This document shows, one piece after another, positions 12,683 to 18,078 of a DNA stretch of 18,078 bases. The stretch's first letter is position 1. Every line of letters begins with the position of its first letter. Source of the stretch: DATKZS01 sp035527835 [NCBI: bacterium] (GTDB lineage: Bacteria > RBG-13-61-14); NCBI GenBank assembly GCA_035527835.1, contig DATKZS010000048.1, forward strand, positions 1 to 18,078, read 5' to 3'. The notes under the pieces were generated by a model. It searched no databases, was not told the DNA's origin, and saw only the letters and a list, made by a program, of their open reading frames with translations. A program made the translations under genes and the position numbers.

Positions 12683-14479
12683 ATGACCGCGGGACAGACC
12701 TTTAATCGAGTCCTCCGTTGGTTCCGGCAGAGCGGGATGACCCGGTGGATCGCGCTGGGCCTGATCATCGGGGCCGTGTCGGGCATCGGCGCCGCCGCCT
12801 TCTTCTACCTGCTTGAATTGGCGCAACACTTCACCTTTCATTACCTGTGTCATTATCCGCTGGAGCCGCCGGCCGGCGAGAAGCTTTTCCTTACGGGAGC
12901 GACGGGGCCTTTGCGCAGGTGGCTGTTTTTTATTCTTCCGGCCGCGGGCGGTCTGCTCTCCGGCCTGATCGTATACTATCTGGCGCCGGAGGCCGAGGGC
13001 CACGGGACGGACGCCATGATCGAGGCCTTTCACTATAAGCAGGGGCGGATCCGGGCCCGCGTTCCTTTTGTCAAGGCCGCGGCCACTCTGCTGACGCTGG
13101 CGTCGGGAGGGAGCGCGGGACGGGAGGGGCCCATCGCCCAGATCGGCGGCGGCTTCGGCTCGTGGGTGGCCGATCTCCTCAAGCTGCCGGCCCGGGACCG
13201 GAGACTGCTGGTCGTGGCCGGCGCCGGCGGCGGATTGGGGGCCATCTTCCGCGCGCCCCTGGGCGGCGCCATCACCGCTTGCGAGGTTCTCTACCGCGAG
13301 GACCTGGAAACCGACGCTCTCATCCCCACGGTGATCTCCTCGATCACCGCCTATATCATTTTCACGCATTTTTTCGGGTTCCGCCCCATCTTCGACATCC
13401 CGCGGCTCAGCTTCAACGATCCGCGGCAGTTGGTGTTCTACGTGGCCCTGGGCCTGGTCTGTGTGCCCCTCGGCGTCATTTACATCCGGACGTTCTATTT
13501 TCTCAAGGACGTGGCGTTCAAGAAGCTCAACGTCCCCGCTTGGATCAAGCCCGCCATCGGCGGGGTGGGCGTGGGGCTGATCGGCCTGCTTTACCCTCAG
13601 GTTTACAGCGGGGGCTGGGGCCAGATCCAGCTCGCGCTCTTGGGCAAGCTGTCCTTCCAGCTCATGGCCGGGATTGTGCTCTTTAAAATACTGGCCACTT
13701 CCTTGACCATCGGCTCCGGGGGCTCGGGCGGAGTGTTCGGACCGACCCTGTTCATCGGCGGGATGATCGGGGGGGCCATGGGTTTCTTGTCCAACCACTT
13801 CTTCCCGGACATTGTCTCGCATGTTGACATCGCGGCATTCGTGCTGGTGGGAATGGCCGCGTTCTTCGCGGGAGTGGCCCACGCGCCCCTCGGAGCGCTG
13901 CTCATGGTCACCGAAATGACCGGGGGCTACAGCCTGATCGCACCCCTGCTCCTCGTCTCCGTGACCGCCCTTATGTTCAACCGCCGCTGGTCCATTTATA
14001 AGCAGCAGGTCCAGAACAAGTTCCACTCGCCCGCGCACGTCGGGGAGTTCACCGTCAACGTGCTGGAGGAGATGAAGGTGGGCGACGTGTTCGAGAAGAA
14101 GGAAGCGGTGCGCTCGATCCCGGCGTCTTCATCGCTCGCTGAGGTCCAGCAGTTCCTGACTTACGAGGACATGGACGTGTGGCCGGTGCAGCGGGAGGAC
14201 GGCTCGATCGTGGGAGTGCTGTCGCTGGACACGACGCGGCCGATCCTGTTCGATGACAGCCTGAACCAGTTGCTGATCGCGGAGGACATGGCCATCCCGG
14301 CGGCCCACGTGCATCCCGGGGATTCCCTGTACAGCGCGCTGGTCGAATTTCTCAAGTATCCCATCTCCGGACTGCTGGTCATGGACCAGGAGGATGACAA
14401 AAAAATTCTCGGCATCCTCCACCACAAGGACCTGATCCGCGCCTACAATAACGAGATCATCCGGCGCAAGGCAAAATAA
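12683..14479 (+). CDS. ClC-family chloride channel/antiporter with C-terminal CBS pair
   Basis: A 598-aa membrane protein with about ten or more hydrophobic segments to residue 432, then two CBS domains (about 464-520 and 530-590). The ClC filter motifs are GREGP (146-150) with the gating Glu148, and GSGGSGGVFGP (344-354), the G-x-F-x-P loop. The first filter motif, GSGIP in E. coli ClC, appears here as GHGTD (106-110), so the serine anion ligand is replaced. Glu201 (TACEVLYRED) sits where proton-coupled ClCs carry their inner glutamate, which suggests an antiporter. CBS domains usually sense adenine nucleotides. The ATG at 12683 has AAGGA 7 nt upstream. An epimerase gene follows after 28 nt. 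Confidence 0.93.
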   Translation: MTAGQTFNRVLRWFRQSGMTRWIALGLIIGAVSGIGAAAFFYLLELAQHFTFHYLCHYPLEPPAGEKLFLTGATGPLRRWLFFILPAAGGLLSGLIVYYLAPEAEGHGTDAMIEAFHYKQGRIRARVPFVKAAATLLTLASGGSAGREGPIAQIGGGFGSWVADLLKLPARDRRLLVVAGAGGGLGAIFRAPLGGAITACEVLYREDLETDALIPTVISSITAYIIFTHFFGFRPIFDIPRLSFNDPRQLVFYVALGLVCVPLGVIYIRTFYFLKDVAFKKLNVPAWIKPAIGGVGVGLIGLLYPQVYSGGWGQIQLALLGKLSFQLMAGIVLFKILATSLTIGSGGSGGVFGPTLFIGGMIGGAMGFLSNHFFPDIVSHVDIAAFVLVGMAAFFAGVAHAPLGALLMVTEMTGGYSLIAPLLLVSVTALMFNRRWSIYKQQVQNKFHSPAHVGEFTVNVLEEMKVGDVFEKKEAVRSIPASSSLAEVQQFLTYEDMDVWPVQREDGSIVGVLSLDTTRPILFDDSLNQLLIAEDMAIPAAHVHPGDSLYSALVEFLKYPISGLLVMDQEDDKKILGILHHKDLIRAYNNEIIRRKAK

Positions 14480-14507
14480 CGCCGGCCGGGAAGAGAAGAG
14501 GGGACCC

Positions 14508-15461
14508 ATGGGCAAGAAGGTCTTTATCACCGGGATGGGCGGCTATATCGCGGGGGTGTTGTGCCGCCAACTTTCGCACACGGAGTGGTGCGAGCGGTTT
14601 TACGGGATGGACGTGAGGCCGCCGCTTTCCAAGTATGACCAGGGCGAGTTCCGGAAGATGGACATCAACGCCCCGGCGCTGGTTGACTGGGTGCGGGAGA
14701 TCAAGCCGGACGTGCTCATCCATCTGGCGTTCATCGTGGACCCGATACCGGACGACGCGCTCATGCACCGGGTGAACGTGGACGGGACCAAAAACGCGCT
14801 CCGGGCCGCGGCCGAGGCCCAGGTTCCGCAGGTGCTGGTGGCGAGCTCGGGCACGGCCTACGGCGTGTGGCCGGACAACCCGGTGCCGCTCAAGGAGACG
14901 GACGAGATCCGGCCGCACCCGACGTTCACCTACGCCAACGACAAGTCGCAAGTCGAGTTCCTCTGCCGCGACTTCATGAAGGAGCACCCGGACGTGATCA
15001 TGGCCGTGATCCGGCCGTGCGTGGTCTATGGGCCGCTGGTTAACAACTATCTTTCCGGGATGCTCACCATTCCCATCGTCACGGCGCCGCGCGACCACAA
15101 TCCTCCGCTGCAGTTCGTGCACGAGGATGACGTGGCCGGCGCCATCGTGGCCATCCTGGAAAAGGGCGCGCGCGGGGCCTTCAACATCGCACCGCCCGAC
15201 ACCATCACGCTGCACGAGGCCACGGACATGACCCGGCGGCCGAGCGTGTTCCTGCCGGACTGGCTCCTCACGCTGCTGGTCAAGATCGCGTGGCGGCTGC
15301 AACTGCCGCTGGTGCGGGCGCCGCACTCTCTGCTCGACTTCATGCGCTGGCCCTGGGTCCTGGACAGCACGCGGCTTCGGGAGGAAGTCGGCTACAGCTT
15401 CCGCTACTCCACCCGCGAGACCGTCGAGATCATGCTGCGGGCGAAAAAGATCCTGCCTTGA
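14508..15461 (+). CDS. NAD-dependent epimerase/dehydratase (extended SDR)
   Basis: A 317-aa extended short-chain dehydrogenase. The Rossmann nucleotide-binding loop is TGMGGYIAG (8-16), a variant of TGxxGxxG. It is followed by the acidic residue of MDVRPP (34-39), the DVLIHLAF strand (68-75), SSGTAYG (113-119) and the catalytic Tyr142 and Lys146 (YANDK). The C half has RPCVVYGP and FVHEDDVAGAIVA, typical of sugar-nucleotide epimerases. The substrate is not readable; atypical members act on lipids or unknown metabolites. The start at 14508 has GAGGGGA upstream. It lies 28 nt behind the ClC gene, so probably co-transcribed, though a functional link is not evident. It converges with the SGNH gene, with 27 nt between the stops. 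Confidence 0.9.
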   Translation: MGKKVFITGMGGYIAGVLCRQLSHTEWCERFYGMDVRPPLSKYDQGEFRKMDINAPALVDWVREIKPDVLIHLAFIVDPIPDDALMHRVNVDGTKNALRAAAEAQVPQVLVASSGTAYGVWPDNPVPLKETDEIRPHPTFTYANDKSQVEFLCRDFMKEHPDVIMAVIRPCVVYGPLVNNYLSGMLTIPIVTAPRDHNPPLQFVHEDDVAGAIVAILEKGARGAFNIAPPDTITLHEATDMTRRPSVFLPDWLLTLLVKIAWRLQLPLVRAPHSLLDFMRWPWVLDSTRLREEVGYSFRYSTRETVEIMLRAKKILP

Positions 15462-15488
15462 TTCCCGGGTTGCGCTCCCGGCCGGGCC

Positions 15489-17726
15489 CTATTGCCCCGA
15501 GAACTCGATGCGGCTGAGCTCGAGCTTGACCTTGCCCTCGCCCGGGTCCAGGCGCACCGCGTCAACATCCGTGCTCATGAGCCAATCAGGATCATCGGAG
15601 AGGTCAATCGTGTAATCCTGGAACGCGTCTCCCGGCTTTAAGGGGACGCAGGCCTTGCAGTCCTCGCCAAAGGCGCTCTTGGCCGCTCTCTTCCAGTAAA
15701 CGCACAGCTCGCCCGCGATCGGTCCGTTAACCGGCGATACGGCGGCGCGGATGGAGACGCGGTCGAGGGCCAGGGGGGTGAGGGAGAGGCCGGAAAACAC
15801 CAGGAAGGGATCCGGGCCCGTGGCCAGGAATTCGCCGGGGGAGGACGGGGCCAGACGCTGGAGCGTCATCTGGCCGCGGGGCCGGCCCTCGCCGTAGAGC
15901 ATTATGGGGACGGCGGTCCCGGCGCGGGCGCGGGCCTGTTTTCTCTCGGCCAGACGGGCCGCGAGAGGCGCGGTGACGTCAACCAGGGTCCCCGCGGAAA
16001 CGTCAAAGCGATAGGCCTTGTCGGCGTCGGCGAGCGGCAGGACATAAGGCTCTCCCGGCTCCACCACTCCGGTGGCCTCCAGGTAATCGCCCAGCACGTA
16101 ATGGAATTCCGTCCCGGGCCGGGAGCGGACGAGCAGATACGGGTCCATCCAGCGGAGGTAATGCTTGAGGTAGAGGCCGCACATGCGGCCGAGGTGGGCC
16201 GGGCTTTTCCGGAGCGCCCGGGTGAAGGCATCGGCGGCGGCGGGGTCGTCCTGCCGGAGCCGGAGCAGGCCGATGGCGGCCTCGGGCAGCGTGGAATCCG
16301 GGGTCAGGGCCGTCAGGTCATGAAACAGCTTGATGGCCTGGCCGTTGATCAGGCGGTCGTCGTATCCGAACCCGAGGTTGAACGCCATCTCCTGGACACG
16401 CTTGGCCATGAACTCCGGCGTTACGTTGAGCTCCCTTAGCCATTGCTCCTTGTTCGCGGCCAGCTGGTCCGGGTCGGGAAGCGTGAACAGGTCCGGCCTC
16501 TCTTGGGAGATGAACCGGGCCAGGCAGGCGGCCAGGAGGACTTGGCCGTCAATGGTGGGATGGCAGCCGTCGTTGATGAGCTCGAACCCGGTGAGGCCGT
16601 AGGGGCTGTGCTCGTCAAAGATGCGGGCGATGTCAATGAGGGGCACGTCATACTTCAACGCGAGCGCCGCCGCCTCGTCATTATCGTAGGTCTGGGGCCG
16701 GTTGAGCCCGGAGTCGTCCTGGTCCTGCGCCAGGATGAATTCCTGGCGGGCGGCGGTAAGATCGCCGGCGGCCAGCTCCAGCCTTCCCCGCCAGAAATGG
16801 GCGCGCGCATGGTCCGGGGCCTTGGCCAGAAGATCGTCGAGCAGGCCGCGGGCCTCCCCGTATTGGCCCTGGTCCAATGCCTGTTCGGCCTCGCGGCACT
16901 GCTGTTCCAATTTCAGCCGCTCTTTGACGGGCATGGATGCGGGATAGCGGGAGCGCTGGGGCGGCCAGTCGCGGAGGTTTCCGGCCACGGTGGAGAGGAT
17001 GAGGGGGACCTGGTTTTGCTTCGCGGCCCGGACCACGTCTTCAATGTTCATCACGAAGTTGCGCTCGATGTGTTCCCGGCGCTCTTGGGGGAAGATCGTC
17101 AGCCGGAGGTCCAGGTTTGGGACTTCCTCCAGGATCCGCGCGCCTCCCTGCCGGAGCTTCAGGCTGTAGATTTGCGCGGTCAGCACCGGCAGGAGCCGGC
17201 TGTGCAGCGCCAGGGCGTGCATCACGGGGAACAAGAGCGGGGTCTCGACCCGGTTGATGGGCTTGTAATGGGTGAGCTCGTTGTTGCCGCAATAGACCAC
17301 CATCAGGTCGGGCTGGAAGCGGAAGGCCGCCATGAAGATGTCGAGCACGTCGGTGCTGGTGAGGCCGGTCTGGCCGCAGTTGATGACCTCCACTCTCCCG
17401 GACCTGATCCCGGAGAGCAGCATCAGCCGGAGGTGGTTGGGAAACGTCGAAAGCGGATTGTAAATCGAGCCCTCCACCGCGGACTCGCCGAAACACATGA
17501 TCCGGAACACGCCCGCGGGCTTGGGGTCCTCAAAAAATATTCCCGAGTCCGTGCGCTGGAAAGTCCACCGGCCGTTCGGAGCGCGCAGAAATATCTTGCC
17601 CTTGTTGCGGGTGACGGGCCATACCCGGAGCGAGCCCTCGACCAGCGCCATCAGCAGGACAAAGACCGCTCCGGCAAAGGACAGGCGCTTGAGCAGGCGG
17701 CCCCAGCGCCCCTTATTCCCGCTCAT
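15489..17726 (-). CDS. Membrane-anchored SGNH hydrolase with TPR insertion and C-terminal beta domain
   Basis: A 745-aa protein. N-terminal signal anchor (about 15-34, FAGAVFVLLMALVEGSLRVW), so the bulk is probably periplasmic or outside. The SGNH/GDSL blocks are all present: FGESAVEGS with nucleophile Ser82 (block I), NCGQTG with Gly118 (II), GNNE 147-150 (III), and DGCHPTIDGQ with Asp386 and His389 (V). Between blocks III and V lies a helical TPR-like stretch (about 266-335, AEQALDQGQYGEARGLLDDL, then ARAHFWRGRLELAAGDLTAA). A long C-terminal part (about 540-745) looks all-beta, like a carbohydrate-binding or jelly-roll module. Likely an esterase or deacetylase acting on envelope or exported glycans, by inference from the fold. 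ATG at 17726, GGAG 6 nt upstream. Confidence 0.85.
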   Translation of the reverse strand: MSGNKGRWGRLLKRLSFAGAVFVLLMALVEGSLRVWPVTRNKGKIFLRAPNGRWTFQRTDSGIFFEDPKPAGVFRIMCFGESAVEGSIYNPLSTFPNHLRLMLLSGIRSGRVEVINCGQTGLTSTDVLDIFMAAFRFQPDLMVVYCGNNELTHYKPINRVETPLLFPVMHALALHSRLLPVLTAQIYSLKLRQGGARILEEVPNLDLRLTIFPQERREHIERNFVMNIEDVVRAAKQNQVPLILSTVAGNLRDWPPQRSRYPASMPVKERLKLEQQCREAEQALDQGQYGEARGLLDDLLAKAPDHARAHFWRGRLELAAGDLTAARQEFILAQDQDDSGLNRPQTYDNDEAAALALKYDVPLIDIARIFDEHSPYGLTGFELINDGCHPTIDGQVLLAACLARFISQERPDLFTLPDPDQLAANKEQWLRELNVTPEFMAKRVQEMAFNLGFGYDDRLINGQAIKLFHDLTALTPDSTLPEAAIGLLRLRQDDPAAADAFTRALRKSPAHLGRMCGLYLKHYLRWMDPYLLVRSRPGTEFHYVLGDYLEATGVVEPGEPYVLPLADADKAYRFDVSAGTLVDVTAPLAARLAERKQARARAGTAVPIMLYGEGRPRGQMTLQRLAPSSPGEFLATGPDPFLVFSGLSLTPLALDRVSIRAAVSPVNGPIAGELCVYWKRAAKSAFGEDCKACVPLKPGDAFQDYTIDLSDDPDWLMSTDVDAVRLDPGEGKVKLELSRIEFSGQ

Positions 17727-17763
17727 GTCGGCTCCGTTCGATGTCTGCTTGGAGAATTGGAGA

Positions 17764-17830
17764 CGGGATTAACAGGATTTTCGAAATACGCCTTTTGTTT
17801 TATTCTCATCCTGTAAATCCCGTTAATCCG
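17764..17830. repeat. Palindromic intergenic element, GGATTAACAGGAT family
   Basis: The left arm CGGGATTAACAGGATTT (17764-17780) is inverse to the right arm, which has ATCCTG then AAATCCCG then TTAATCCG (17808-17830). Unit-like GGATT/AGGAT words recur. The loop is AT-rich. It lies 38 nt upstream of the SGNH start codon, so it would be in or next to its promoter or leader. Confidence 0.75.
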
Positions 17831-17851
17831 GTCATGATAAATTATCACTCT

Positions 17852-18078
17852 TGTCCAAAATAGGCCGGAAGAAAACCGCCAAGACGCCAAGAGCGCCAAG
17901 GATCGCCAAGTAAAACCTGATGTTTCTTGGCGGCCCAGCAAAGAACAGCTCCGGAGCGTTGGCTCCAACCGGCTTGGCGAACCGGCCGACGGGAGCGCCA
18001 AGCAAGAAACATTCGCACTCAAGCCTTCTTAAAATCGTGTTAAAAAATAATCCTTGGCGCTCTTGGCGTCTTGGCGGT
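17852..18078 (+). repeat. Left 227 bp of the dispersed MITE-like element (runs off window)
   Basis: Opens with TGTCCAAAATA, then CCGGA and tandem CGCCAAG units (17876-17910). Inner inverted arms include TGTTTCTTGGCG (17921-17932) and CGCCAAGCAAGAAACA-like sequence (17996-18011). Bases 17969-18078 match 1-110 on the same strand. It is interrupted by the window end, where the inverse CTTGGCG units have begun. By comparison with the copy at 1-134, about 24 bp are missing, ending TATTTTGGACA. No ORF or transposase. Confidence 0.85.

Noticed and set aside
12626-14038. Long minus-strand open frame (470 codons) opposite the ClC gene
   Set aside because: Antisense shadow of a well-supported membrane protein. 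The translation is rich in His/Gln/Glu/Asp with no domain.
15464-15482. Terminator between the convergent epimerase and SGNH genes
   Set aside because: Only a 5-bp CCGGG/CCCGG stem with no T run. The 27-nt gap is too short to call a terminator with confidence.
16443-17816. Plus-strand open frame (457 codons) opposite the SGNH gene
   Set aside because: Shadow frame. All SGNH catalytic blocks are on the minus strand, and this frame also runs into the upstream repeat DNA.
1-18078. Circular replicon or prophage reading of the matching window ends
   Set aside because: The 110-bp ends differ at 4 positions, so they are two repeat copies. No replication, phage or conjugation gene is present.

Overview
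This window is GC-rich bacterial DNA from what looks like a Gram-negative anaerobe. It carries a sodium-pumping acyl-CoA decarboxylase, a ferredoxin next to a nitroreductase and a thiolase, a TonB-type protein and a probable lipoprotein. No marker gene fixes the phylum. The gene content would suit a Desulfobacterota-like or candidate-phylum organism from a subsurface or sediment setting, but that is inference. No rRNA, tRNA, CRISPR array, transposase or integrase gene was seen.

Layout. 1-134 is the right part of a dispersed, MITE-like element that has cut off a HEPN toxin gene; its MNT antitoxin partner (minus strand, to 602) survives. 705-4469 is a methylmalonyl-CoA decarboxylase-type locus: beta (membrane pump), biotin carrier and small membrane subunit form a minus-strand operon, and the carboxyltransferase subunit is transcribed divergently. 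4470-4830 holds no gene but a string of hairpins and a REP-like palindrome. 4897-6823 is an intact MNT/HEPN toxin-antitoxin pair followed by a DGQHR-domain protein. 6851-9614 is a minus-strand series nitroreductase, ferredoxin, thiolase, with large palindromes between the genes. 10004-12408 is a minus-strand TonB-like gene, a likely 27-residue peptide gene, and a probable secreted lipoprotein gene flanked by two 179-bp inverted repeats. 12683-15461 is a ClC channel/antiporter with CBS domains followed by an NAD-dependent epimerase/dehydratase. 15489-17726 is a large membrane-anchored SGNH hydrolase with a TPR insertion. 17764-18078 is again repeat DNA, ending in a second copy of the element seen at position 1, in the same orientation.

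How it fits together. The mmd genes would couple decarboxylation of a CoA-thioester (most likely methylmalonyl-CoA) to Na+ export. The thiolase, ferredoxin and nitroreductase look like acyl-CoA/redox metabolism of an anaerobe, but no pathway can be named from the window alone.

The most unusual content is the non-coding DNA. At least six unrelated palindromic repeat families share one design: each arm has two to four head-to-tail copies of a short unit (about 7-10 nt), and the arms are inverted about a short AT-rich loop. Some are nested in one another, one family flanks a gene as long inverted repeats, and one has broken a toxin gene.
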